Source: Cryptomeria japonica (lineage: Eukaryota > Streptophyta > Pinopsida > Cupressales > Cupressaceae). Taken from it: a stretch of DNA of 64,000 bases. Positions 24,072 to 35,519 of this stretch are shown here, in pieces. The stretch is from assembly GCF_030272615.1 (NCBI RefSeq), contig NC_081414.1:305633664-305697663 (forward strand). Direction: 5' to 3'. Made by a program: the position numbers and the translations under genes. The notes under the pieces are model-generated. The model was not told the DNA's origin. It saw only the letters and a program-made list of their open reading frames with translations, and ran no database searches. Each line of letters begins with the position of its first letter. The first letter of the stretch is position 1.

Positions 24072-26578
24072 TGTTAGACACAATGTAACACTGAGAGGGG
24101 GGTGAATCAATGGTTCTCAAAATTTTCCCTTTAACTATCCTATGTGAGTATACCTGTTATCATATCTAACTCAATGCAGACTTACCGGTTAGAGGGGAGA
24201 CCAACACAAGTGCAATCACACACAAAGGAGACATCACATAACACCAACATATATAAGGAAAACCCAAGATGGGAAAAACCTCAGTAAGAAATGCTGCTAG
24301 AATCTAATGCTCCAATCCAGCCTCACAATGAATCTTATAACAATGTTTAGGGCACCAACCCATGGAGAACCAAACCCTAATTTAGGGCACCAACCCAAGG
24401 AGAACCAACCCCTTATTTAGGGAACCAACACAAGGAGCTACAACCCCTACACCAAGCTCCAACTTAGTGATTACAGAACATAATCATTTACAAGTTAATA
24501 GGCTTGTTACAAATGGATTTTGTAACTCTTCTACAAATCTCTCTACCAATTATCTTTTCTCTAATTCTCTACCAGTTCTTTTCTCATCTCTCCATAGTAA
24601 CTCTATATTTTGATGCAACTTACTCTCTATTTCACCTTCATCAGTTTAGTTCCGTCCTCTTCTTTATCTGTTCTCTCTCTGCCAATTCTGGTCTCTATCG
24701 ATACTCTCCTCTACCGGCTCTCTTTGATATGTTTCTGCTCTTCACAAGTGTTACACCCTACCAGTACTCTTGCTTGCCTTCTCTGTAGTTTTCTACAACT
24801 CTTCTTATGTTATTGATTTACTCCTTTTGCAGACTTAAAGAGAGACTACCGGTTCTCTCTCTAATGCCGGTTGAACACTTCAACCCTGTTCTTACTCACA
24901 CAGTCTCTTCTTCTCCTTCTTGGAGAGAACTTGATATATTTTCCTTCTTCAACAGTAATCCTCTCTCATCCAGTGGCAACCTCCATCCATTTTCGCTTGC
25001 ATATTTATGATTAGAATTTCTAGACAAAACCAACATTCAAACATGGCACCTTAAGGTTTCTTCCACTGATCACAAGGAACATCGAAACAAATCAGATCTC
25101 ATTCAATCTGATCTCCATGATAGATGAACAACAACATACCAATCAACCCTGCCATTATTGTGCCTTCCAGAACATGCCTTCTATTTTTAGTAAGCACAAC
25201 CCTATATGTCAACCTGCATTTGTCAAATGTCTCAGTTGTTTCCTTTGACAAACAAGAACAAAGATTGAATCGACCTTCCTTGATCAACTCACCAACTGCT
25301 CCTTCAATCTGCTTCGAGCCGTGAACCCTCTGCAACTAATACATGAAATATGTAGTCGACATTAATGTTGACCTACCACTATCTACCTTGCCGACAAGCA
25401 CATCACCGAACTGAACATGATGGCTTGTGCATGCATGCCACCTCAATACCATGTGTCATCTATTTTGATGCCCATCACAACAAATACCTTTGTGTCAGCT
25501 GGACTTGGTCACCAACAATCAACACATAACCAGTCCTTCTCTTTTGTTAGTTCTCTAATCCTGACAGTGTCTCTCACTTTCTCGGTTAACCATCATGTCT
25601 ACGCTTTGATACTCTATCGGTGGAACACCTTAACCGATCACCAAGCATATCACTCCATCACATGCTCATCTTCATCAGATGGGAGCCTACCACATCTGCA
25701 CCTTGTTAGCCTTACTAGTGGAAACACTAATTGGTAACCATCTTGATGACACCATTTCATCAACCTTTAGCAAACTCCATCTATAATCTGGTAACATCCT
25801 CTGTCTGCAGTTGCTTAACATTGCCTTTATCTTTATCATCTCGAACACCATCTCAACCAATTTATCAAAGTGACAAACCCATCACTTCTTTAATCTTCTT
25901 TCTCTGTCCTGGTGGCACATCTTGACATCAAATTCTAATCTGATGTTCATCTCTAATATCACACTCTGGAGACTTTCTCATCTTCTGCATTAGTCAACTG
26001 GTCTATGCATCCAATCACTTACCTTTTCCTACTCTGACTATCTTATCCCAGGGAGTCATGAAGTATATTATGTATGATGTGGGATAATAAAGATATTACC
26101 ACTTACTGATAGAAGTGGATCCTTGTCATCTGTATCCTGCAATGAACTCATGTGGCTTCCATTCTTGTGCAACATATCTTCAATCAGGCTCATGTGATCT
26201 GATTTGGCACACTCACCGTCAGTCATCTCTTCACATGGTGATTGCATCTCTATCTGGTGGGGGTCTTGCTATTCTACATCCATAGAGTGTACCAGTGACC
26301 TGTACATACTTCTCCTTCTATGTTGATGTGATTTAGATAACACTCTACCTCTTCATCATAATCAACAACTCAACATCTTACCCACTCACAAATGTCATCA
26401 TTTGCTGGTTGTTATATCATATCGGTCTCTTGTCCATATCTTCTACACAAGTCAAACATTAACTTGTATACTAGTGACTCCAATGACATCACAATGTTGG
26501 TTGACATCAATGACAATAATGTCAACACTCTCCCATAGTGGTTGTATCCTTCTATATCGGTTGACATCAATGACAACA
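24072..26578 (-). repeat. 3' LTR of the 24072-32808 element
   Basis: It runs TGTTAGACACAATG ... GACATCAATGACAACA on the plus strand, i.e. TGTTGTCATTGATGTCAACC to CATTGTGTCTAACA on the element strand. The G-tract GAGAGGGGGGTGAATCA is at about 24093-24109. One 60-bp unit that starts with the palindrome (26500) precedes the terminal palindrome (26560-26577). Confidence 0.85.
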
Positions 26579-26602
26579 CAATGCCTACAATCTCCCCCTT
26601 TG
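26579..26602 (-). other. Polypurine tract region
   Basis: The minus strand reads CCAAAGGGGGAGATTGTAGG followed by CATTG next to the LTR start. It is the priming site for plus-strand DNA. A GTTGACATCAATGCC stretch lies just upstream. Confidence 0.8.
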
Positions 26603-28181
26603 GCATTGATGTCAACACATGTAGTATCTGACATACTGCAAAATCTCACTCCCCCTTTGACAACAATGGCAAAGGGCACTGAAAAGGTTTCTCTCCTCCT
26701 TGTGTCTATCGAGTACTGACAGAGTTTTCTCTCCCCATTTTCTCTACTTGATGCATCTTCTCCTTTAATCGTCATTTGTTACATCTTCTCAAGTCACATC
26801 ACTTGAGATGAAGGGCACAACCACCAACTGACACCAATTTCTCAGAACCAAGTGTTTATGCAAACTAGAAACACATGCATATACAAGTCTGAAACCAATT
26901 GAAAACCCATGTGTTAGTGAAAACAACATACCTGTCCGTCAAGCTGCATCATCTCCCCTTGATATGAAGAAGCATTTCTAACCTCAAATTGCTGATATCA
27001 AGTGTTGAGGCTAACACTGATACCAATTGTATCTCTTTCGATACCAAATGCATGTTCTCTTGTGCAAGTAACTTTCCCTCTTAGCAAGCAACACTCTCGA
27101 TGATCTAGTTGATCTCAATTGAATAGGCATTGAAATATCTCACAAAACTGGATACCTCTAGAAACACAAACATACCGGTATAGCCATAGACACTTGCACA
27201 CCCTTTGTGTCAATCAAGTCTGATACTAGTCAAAAAACATGGTTATAAACTCCCCCTGAGTCATGCATCTTAGGTCCACATTGTTGGTCATGTCTAAAAC
27301 CAGAGCTCTAATATTCACCATATACCGGTTGAGTTGTGCATATGTGATCAATCTAATGATCTTTCGGCTCCATTATATCCACCACAACCTATGACAGGAT
27401 ATTGGATCTTCACAATGCCATACAATGTCATCATCATGCCATGAATCAAACCGGTTAGCCCAAAAACATGTATGCCTATATGATGAACAACTGGGCCAAC
27501 ATATGTCATTCAGGTCTTCATCAACACCACCTAAGACATAACTTCCTCATTCCATGTTACTGGGGATAATGCAATTATCTCCAACCTCATTGTCTTACAT
27601 AACCTACAAGTACCTATTAGCATCATACCGGTAACATCCTGCACATACCGGTTTCCTGTACCGGTCCATCATCACTACCGAAGCACCTTCTTGTAACTCC
27701 TATCATTATGTGTCACTTTGCATTTAAGTCCAATTTTTAATCTCCATTTATTTACACATGTAGTAGTGATCCAGCTTTGATCTGTAGGTGTGTAGCCAAG
27801 GCAACCACTACACACACATATCTTCTCATTTTCTTCCTTCATATTGGCATCAACATGTTCTTCCATGTGTTTTCTTTCACTGAGGGGGTGAATGATAATT
27901 TCAGTGTATTACTCCCCCTAATGTATTGCATCTCCTTTAAGCCTTAGAAGATATCACCTGTGCATTGAATGCACAATGTCAGTCCATGGTTGTATCCTCT
28001 TGCTTCTTCTTACATTCCTGCTTGGTCACATTTTTCTTCCCATTTCTAGTCTTGGGAGTAGGTCTTTCCTTCTTCTGCTGATGGTCCTTGTATTTATGGA
28101 TTCTTCATCGCAACTGGAAGCAATGATATAGTAGCACACAACATCCATCCCAACTTCATGATTGAGGAATCTCTTAACATG
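26603..28181. other. Interior of the LTR element without pol
   Basis: Between the gag end and the polypurine tract I find no protease, integrase, reverse transcriptase or RNase H motif on the minus strand, only short frames such as 27866-27675. The stretch replaces the 3-4 kb pol of an autonomous copia element. Confidence 0.55.
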
Positions 28182-30238
28182 TCAGTTTGACCATCTTCTT
28201 CTAGTCATGTTGTTGTATCCTGCAACCAAAAGCAGTGGACCTCTTGATTCTGCAAGGGCATTTCTCCTTTTGTTCCATGCAGCCCTTTGTCTCTCATGTG
28301 TTCTATACCCATTTCCATGTTGAGCATATTTTCTATACCTATTGTCATGTGACCAAACTTTCCTATTCCTGCATTCATGACTTCTATGCCCAAATCCATT
28401 GCAATTATAACATTCATAACTTGCATTTCTTGAGGCAACAAATGGACTCTTGTTATTTTGCATAGGAGTAGATCTATGCATGTTCCTACATCTTGACATA
28501 CTATGGCCATATGTATTACTTCTTGGACATACTACATTCTTATTTCTAGACCTCTTTATGCATTCATCTTCCCTATGACCATAATCTTTGCAAGAGAAGC
28601 CATAACCGATAAACAATGGCATATGACTTACAAATTTATTCTACCATGCATGTGGAGATCTTACTGATTTAGTATCTCCATGTCTTCTTCTCTGGGGATG
28701 GACCTTAGGATGTCCATTCTTTGCAATTCTTCCATCTGGTCCCTTCTTTTCCCACACTTGCATTGTCTTGAGGGCAACACCATTTCCTTGTCCTCTACCA
28801 GTAAGAGGTCTTCTTTGCTATCTTTTCATGTTCTTGCTTCCGGTAAAGCTTCCTTCTCCCATCTTCCCTTTTCCTTTGGGATTTGCATTATTCCTCCTTC
28901 TTGCAACACCAGTCTTCATCCTTGTTTGCATGTCTTCACCGGTTGTGGTTAGATCTACCTTCTTCCAGGGAGCATCTCTAACTATGAAGGTATGTCCTTT
29001 GTTATCTCCATTAGAGGAGACAAATAGAATGTCATTTTAAGGGACTTTCTTGCTAGTGGAGCATTCACCGACACCACTTCCTAATCCTTCAGTGTCCTTG
29101 GCATACTTTTTCTTTTTCAACATTTTATCCAAGGCATTACTGCTACTATCAAAATGGATTCTTGCCTTGAGCTGATCCTGACATTTCTCAAGGTCATTTC
29201 AGAGAATCTCCATTTCTCCTACCAGCTGATGATATTTTTTATCCTTGACTTCTATCTCAGATGCTAGATCATTAATCCTACACACCTTGGTATCTTCTTG
29301 TTGAGCCTTTAATTTTGAGACACATTTATCAGATTCTTTAAGGCACCTGATCAACCAGTTCTGTTCCATAATTGCAACATTCTTGAATATCCTGTATTCT
29401 TTCCTCAGATTCTCCATATATTCTTTTAGCTTGTGACATCTTTGTCTTTTATCCTCACTTCTTTTTGCAGCTCCTCACATCTTTACTCTTGGGCTTCCAA
29501 GACTGATTTCAAATCACTAGCCATTCCTTTTGCCTCTTCTAGTTGAGTGGTCAATAAACTGACCTTTTGGTTTGATTCTTCAAGGAATGCCTTCAATTGG
29601 ATGAAATCTTCATGAATTGATTTCTTATAATTCTTAAATTCATTCCTAACACATTTTAGTTCATCAAGGGCACTTAGCAGCTCACCTTCTAGATCAACTT
29701 CTTCTTCATCTTCTTCTTCACCTTCACTATCACTCCTAAACACATCTCTCTGGTAGGAGTGATTTGCATGATCATTCTCATATGTGTGTCTCTAATTTTC
29801 TAAATCTTGAGCCATGAAGAGGTGGGGTAATACTTCATCATTTCTCTGGTTGCTAACAGATCTGCCTTCATCATCTGCTGATACATGAGTTGCATTCCTC
29901 ATCCTATCTTCACAAACTGATTCCATAGTGGTAGGCTCATTTTCATAGAGATTTTTCAATGCATCCCATAAGCTCTTTGTCGATCTGCATCTGTCCACCT
30001 GTGAAGAGACATCATCTGATAACCCACGGAGTATAGCCTTCGTTGCTACATCATTACACTAGTTTCTTCTTTCTACATCTGAATCGATGGGATGACTGAC
30101 TTTACTAGGGCAACCATTTACAACAGACATCCAAACATCAAAACCTAATGAGGACAGGTAGAATTTCATTCTACAACTCTAAATGGAATAGTTTGAACCA
30201 TCAAATACCGGAGCTAGGATTGACACTAAATAGACCAT
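28182..30238 (-). pseudogene. Copia-type gag (UBN2-like domain, coiled coil, zinc knuckles)
   Basis: Starting at ATG 30238, the N-terminal part reads FDGSNYSI, YLSSLGFDVWMSVVNG, ILRGLSDDV and STKSLWDALKNLYENE, which is the copia gag (UBN2) layout. An acidic coiled coil follows (29743-29199). The C-terminal part has CCHC-type knuckles: CYNCNGFGHRSHEC is complete, while FSCKDYGHREDEC and CPRSNTYGHSMSRC have lost a residue. A few stops (one TAG near 30064) and frameshifts break it. It would form the particle and bind RNA. No protease follows. Confidence 0.8.
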
Positions 30239-30295
30239 TGTGTCCTTAAGCTAGAATCTACCCAAGCTGGAGAAAGCTTCTCAACCAGGAACCTA

Positions 30296-30310
30296 GGCTC
30301 TGATACCAAT
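30296..30310 (-). other. tRNA-Met primer binding site
   Basis: The minus strand reads ATTGGTATCAGAGCC directly after the LTR. This is an intact complement of the initiator tRNA-Met 3' end. Confidence 0.9.
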
Positions 30311-32808
30311 TGTTAGACACAATGTACCATTGAGAGGGGGGTGAATCAGTGGTCCTCAAACTTTTCCCTTTAACTATCCTATGTGAGTATACAGATTATT
30401 AGATCTAACTCAATTCATACTTATTGGTTAGAGGGGAGACCAACACAAATGCAATCACACACAAAGAAGACATCACATAACACCAACATATACAAGGAAA
30501 ACTTAAGATAGGAAAAACCTTGGTAAGAAATGCTGCTGGAGTCTACTGCTCCAATCCAACCTCACAATGAATCTTATTACAATGTTTAGGGCACAAACTC
30601 AAGGAGCACCAACCCAAGGAGCTACAACCCCTGCACCAAGCTCAAACTCAGTGATTACAAAACATATTCATTTACAAGTTAATAGGCTTGTTACAAATGG
30701 ATTTTGTAACTCTTCTACAAATCTCTCTACCGATTTTCCTCTCTCTAATGCTCTGTCAGTTCTCTACTCACTTCTCGATAGTAACTCTATCTTTTGATGC
30801 AACTTACTCTCTACTGCACCTTTACAGGTTTAGTTCCTTCCTCTCCTTTGTCAGTTCTCTCTCTGTCGATTCTGGTCTCTGTCAATACTCTCCTCTTCCG
30901 GCTCTCTCTGCTATGTTGTTTCTCTTCACTGGTACTACACACTACTGGTACTCTATATTGCCTTCTCTACATTCTTCTGCAACTCTTCTTGTGTCAGTTT
31001 TGTCACTACTAGTTTACTCCTTTTGTAGAATAAAAGAGTGACTACCAGTTCTCTCTCTGATGTTGGTTGAACACTTCAACCCTATTATTAATCACACTTA
31101 GTCTCTTCTTCTCCTTCTTGGTGAGCACTTGACAGGTTTTCCTTCTTCAGCAACAATACTCTCTCATCCAATGGCAACCTCCATTGATTTTGGCTTGTAT
31201 ATTTATGATTAGAATTTCCTACCAAAAGCAACATTCAAACATGGCACCTTAGGGTTTCTTCCACTGATCATGAGGAACATCAAAACCAATCAGATCTCAT
31301 TCGATTTGATCTCCTTTATCTATGAACAACAACACACCAATCAAACCCGCCATTGATGTGCCTTCCAGAACACGCCTTCTATTTTTAGTAAGCATGGCCC
31401 TGTATGTCGACCTGAATCTATCAAATGCCATAAAGGTCTCATTTATTTCCTTTGACAAGCAAGCACAAAGATCGAATTGAGCTTCCTTGATCAACTCACC
31501 AACTACTCATATTCTCTTCAAGCTGCGAACCCTCTGCAACTGATCCGTGAAATACATAGTTGACATTAATGTCACCCTACCACTATCTACCTTGCCGGTA
31601 GGCACATCACCGAAATCAACATATTGACCTATGCATGCATGCCACCTGAACACCACATGTCATCTATGTCTATGTCCATCACAACAAAGACCTTTGTGTC
31701 AACTGGACTTGGTCACCGACAATCAACACACAACTGATCCTTATCTTTTGCCAGTTCTCTAATCCTGCCAGTGTCTCTCACTTTGTCAGTTAACCATCAC
31801 GTCTGCGCTTTTCTACTCTATCGATGGAACACCTTAATTGGTCATCAAGCATATCACTCCATCACATGCTCATCTTCATCTGCACATCTGCACATTGTCA
31901 ACCTTACCGGTAGATACACTTACTGGTAACTACCTTGATGACACCATGTCATCAAACTTTAGCAAACTCCATCTATAATCTGACAACATCCTCTATTTGC
32001 AACTGCTTAACATTGCCTCTATCTTTATCAGCTTGGACACCATCTCAACTAGTTTGTCAAAGTGACAAGCCCATCACTTCTTTAATCTTCTTTCTCTGTC
32101 CTGGTGGCAAACATTGACATCACATGATAATCCGGTGTTGATCTCCGATCTCACACTCTGGAGGCTTGCTTATCTTCCACATTAGTCAACTGGTCTGTGC
32201 ATCCAATCACTTGCCTTTGCCTGACTATCTTATCCCAGGAAGTCATGAAGTATATTATGTATGATGTAGGATAAGCAAGATATTACCACTTACCAGTAGA
32301 AGTGGATCCTTGTCATCTGCATCCTGCAATGCACTCATGTGGCCTCCCTACTTGTGCAACATATCTTCAATTAGGATCCTGTGATCCAATTTGGCACACT
32401 CACTATCAGTCATCTCTTCACATGGTGACTGCATCTCTATCCGGTGGGAGTCCTATTGTTCTGCATCCACGCATTGTTCTAGTGACCTATACATCCTTCT
32501 CCTCTTGTGTTGATGTGATTTAGATAACACTCTGCCTCTTCATCACAATCAACAACTCAACATCTTGCCCACTCATAGATGTCATCATTTACAAGTTGTT
32601 ATATCATATCGGTATCTTGTCCATATCTTCTACACAAGTCAAACACTAACTTGTGTACCAGTGACTCCAATGACATCACAATGCTGGTTGACATCAATGA
32701 CAGTAATGTCAGCACTCTCCCATACTAGTTGTATTGTTCTATACCAGTTGACATCAATGACAGTAATGTCAACACTCTCCCATACTGGTTGTATCCTTCT
32801 ATACTGGT
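30311..32808 (-). repeat. 5' LTR of the 24072-32808 element, terminally truncated
   Basis: It is collinear with 24072-26578 but has two copies of the 60-bp unit (32687-32746 and 32747-32806). It then breaks three bases into the terminal palindrome, so GACATCAATGACAACA is missing. LINE-A sequence follows directly. Confidence 0.85.
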
Positions 32809-33070
32809 TAAAATAGAGAGCTTGTGCAGTGGAAGATGAACATATACATAATTAAAATTCTGGACAAAATGGTAAAAACTCTACAAAGTACGTATGAGAT
32901 GGTGAAAAAGTGGAATGACAATTCAGGTTTGTCATTAGCAAGAGAACGCAAAGAACTTTGGGATTCAAAGGGAGCTACCAGTAAATTTGGATTTTCGTGC
33001 AAGTTAAACATTTTTTCTTGATACCCCTCAATGGCATTAGGGAATGAGGAGAGAGGCTGAGATTGATAAG
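32809..33070 (-). repeat. 260-bp duplication of LINE-A ORF1, right copy
   Basis: It starts exactly where the truncated 5' LTR ends and runs to GAGATTGATAAG, after which unique LINE-A ORF1 continues. With the left copy it brackets the whole LTR element in direct orientation. Confidence 0.9.
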
Positions 33071-34722
33071 TACAACACCTAGGATCAAAGGAATGGTCCT
33101 CACAAACTTGAGTTGTTAAGCATTTGATCCCTTGACATGGGAAGCTAAAATGACCCAAAGCTTCAGAATGACGATTCACTGCTTCAGGATTTTGAATAAA
33201 AATTTCTTGTTTCCAAGTATCGAATTTTTAAAGAATAGAGATTTTTGAAGGGAATGGCTTAGATACATCTAGCAGTACATAGACTCACACCTTAAGATTT
33301 GTAAGTTTGAAAGGGATAAGGTCATGTTTGATAAAGATGCCTATCATATTTGCAAGCATTTCAATCAAATCAAGATCCCTATATTTAAGAGGCAACACAG
33401 GAAAAACCACCCAAAAGGAAGCATATTTGGAAATCTCAACATCGGTTTTATAATTTGGAACCCATGGAATAGTAAAGAGACCATAGCCCATGCAGAACCA
33501 ACCCTTACTTCTATGAACTAAATCTTTGTATTCTTGCGAATGAAAAGTAGCTATAAAGAATCCATACCCATTATCAATGTAAAAAATATCTTTAAGCCCT
33601 TTCTAGTTTTTTTCCACCCATGATGATAAAATTGGGAAAGATGGGATAAAGTTCCAGAACTTACTAATTATTGCATTTTCCTGAAGCTGCGAGACTTGTA
33701 GCAAAAGTAAGTGGTCTTCTAGCGTAACTTTATGACGACAACCAATTTTCTTTGAAAGTGTTGTATTTGTTCTATCTTTGTTAGAAGCCGATTCCTGAGC
33801 TTTCTTTCTCCAAACCCACAAATTTCCCTACCCATTTTCCTTGTAAAAGGTGTTTGGCTTGAAGGCTGCTCTGTGCTCATTATGCAGAGGAATATTGTTC
33901 GGGTTTGATAGAAAGCTTACTTTATTTAGAGGAATCATGTTTGGCCATGACACATATGAAGGATGCCAGATATCATCTTGTCCACGATTGGTATTCTTAG
34001 GTTTTAGATTTAAAGGGAGCGTTTTTTGCCATGAGACAAAGGATGGGAGCCCTTTATCATGTTGTCCATAATTTTTTCTTGTGGAATTTAAGTCAACCTC
34101 TGAATCTCCAAATACTTTATCAAGAAACCCTTTATTTTGCTTCGAAGTACGAAAAAAATCAGGCATAGAGTCATCACATATGTCGAAGATTTCTTGTTGT
34201 TGTTTGTTTAGATGTTTAAAAGGCAATTTAGGTTACAAGTATGGGAATGGCCAATTGTTTGAAGGTTGCCTTCCATAGAAGCTGTTCAATCTATTTTTTT
34301 GACTAAGCCTAGAATTGAACCAATTTTGCCTTTGGACTGATTGCTGGACTAACCTCTGAATTGTGCTCCCACTATGGTTGGGATTTAAAAAAAAATTTCC
34401 CGCCCATGGCCCTCCTCCATAGAAACTGTTCAGTCCGTTTTTCTGACTAAGCCTAGAATTGAACCAATTTTGCCTTTGGACTGATTGCTGGACTAACCTC
34501 TGAATTGTGCTCCCACTATGGTTGGGATTTAAAAAAAAATTTCCCGCCCATGGCCCTCCTCCATAGAAACTGTTCAGTCCGTTTTTCTGACTAAGCCTAG
34601 AATTGAACCAATTTTTCCTTTGGACTAACCTCTAAACTGTGCTCCTTCCATGCCTGGGATTTTGAATTTTTTTCCCACCCATGGCCCTCCTCCACAGCCC
34701 ATGGTTCTGCTCGCTGATTAGA
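32811..34722 (-). pseudogene. LINE-A ORF1, upstream part (DUF4283-like)
   Basis: From 34722 down it has about three copies of a 48-residue Gln/Asn-rich repeat. One TAA near 34235 follows in the same frame, then a Gln/Lys-rich stretch (HLNKQQQEIFDICDD). Around 33490-33285 a DUF4283-like segment reads YASFWVVFPVLPLKYRDLD and so matches the WVRLPxLPLxFW core of plant LINE ORF1 proteins. The right copy of the 260-bp duplication closes it at 32811. The protein is expected to bind element RNA. Several frameshifts are present. Confidence 0.65.
34268..34700 (-). repeat. In-frame 144-bp tandem repeat (48 residues) in LINE-A ORF1
   Basis: GACTAAGCCTAGAATTGAAC recurs at 34301, 34444 and 34589, giving periods of 143 and 145 bp. 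Read on the minus strand each unit keeps one frame and encodes a Gln/Asn-rich module containing QSVQRQNWFNSRLSQKNG and FYGGGPWAGN. The 5'-most unit (34556-34700) has a 12-bp in-frame deletion and a TAG. The two inner units are nearly identical, so the array expanded late or was homogenised. Confidence 0.85.
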
Positions 34723-35268
34723 TTTATAATTACTAGATTTATTATGAAACTTTTAAATGTTGAAATATTAATGTAAATATTTAATAATAAAGATAATATT
34801 AATGATATTATTTAATAATAAAGATTATAGTAATGATGTTATTTAATAATAAAATAATTTAAAGTAAAATTTAAAGTAAATAAATCAAAGTAGAAAAGAA
34901 CCAAAGAATAAGTTTTATAAAACAAAATTAAAAACTAAGGAAACCTCTTCGTATAATTACTATTTTATATGTATAAGAGAGTATATTCAAAATAATACTA
35001 AAATAATTTTAAAGGAATTATTTTTATTTCTTGCATATTATAATAAATATAGATAATGTTATTTAAAATTATTTATATGAATAATGTTACCTATGAATTT
35101 GATACATGTAAGTAATAATATTCTTATATATAGCTCTTAAATAAATATATTTGCACATATCATTTATGTAGAGAGTAAGGTTTGTATGAGGAAATTTGGT
35201 CATAAATTATTTCCTCTACTTCTCACTTGAAAATTGTTGAATGAGTTATTTCAATTGAGCTCATTACC
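34723..35268. other. AT-rich spacer
   Basis: Strongly AT-rich DNA (TTTAATAATAAAG-type repeats near 34780-34855) lies between LINE-A and the target duplication of LINE-B. No gene is supported. Confidence 0.5.
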
Positions 35269-35284
35269 AATAAATCAAGCATTA
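35269..35284. repeat. Target-site duplication of LINE-B, 5' copy
   Basis: The 16-base AATAAATCAAGCATTA is perfectly repeated at 42445-42460 behind the A-rich tail. Confidence 0.85.
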
Positions 35285-35519
35285 AAAATAATTTATTTGA
35301 TATAGAGGGAAATTGGTCTACAAATCTGCCAAGCATCAAGGTTTTGGCATGAGAGTGTAGGGGTCGAAGCCTCTGACGTGGAGGAGAGCAAGAGGCCTCC
35401 TCCACGTAGGTAAGTTCTCTCACCCCAAGTTTTATATACGCTTTTAAGAGTGGTTTTTTTTTTGTCCTTCCCCACCATCATCTGCACTTGTGTCTGTGTG
35501 TGAGGGTTTATGAGACATT

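Larger units (their letters stand above)
24072..32808 (-). mobile_element. Non-autonomous copia-like element with 2.5-kb LTRs inside LINE-A
   Basis: LTRs lie at 24072-26578 and 30311-32808. The primer site abuts 30310, and the polypurine tract lies next to 26578. The 3.7-kb interior codes a copia-type gag only. About 1.6 kb between gag and the 3' LTR has no pol motif. Each end is flanked by the same 260 bp of LINE-A instead of a 5-bp duplication, and the outer 16 bases of the 5' LTR are missing. LTR divergence is about 10-12% by eye. Confidence 0.85.
22040..34722 (-). mobile_element. LINE-A (L1-type), minus, split by an LTR element and 3'-truncated
   Basis: From 34722 downward come an ORF1 with in-frame tandem repeats and a DUF4283-like part, then the inserted 24072-32808 element. 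The rest of ORF1 follows, and then ORF2 with the endonuclease and only the start of the linker toward reverse transcriptase. The 3' part is lost at about 22040. LINEs normally lose their 5' end, so a missing 3' end points to a later deletion or rearrangement rather than incomplete reverse transcription. No target duplication was found. Confidence 0.75.

Noticed and set aside
24504-26719. Several Ser/Thr/Leu-rich plus-strand frames
   Set aside because: They lie inside the 3' LTR of the minus-strand element, are CT-rich by composition, and recur in the 5' LTR with stops at different places.
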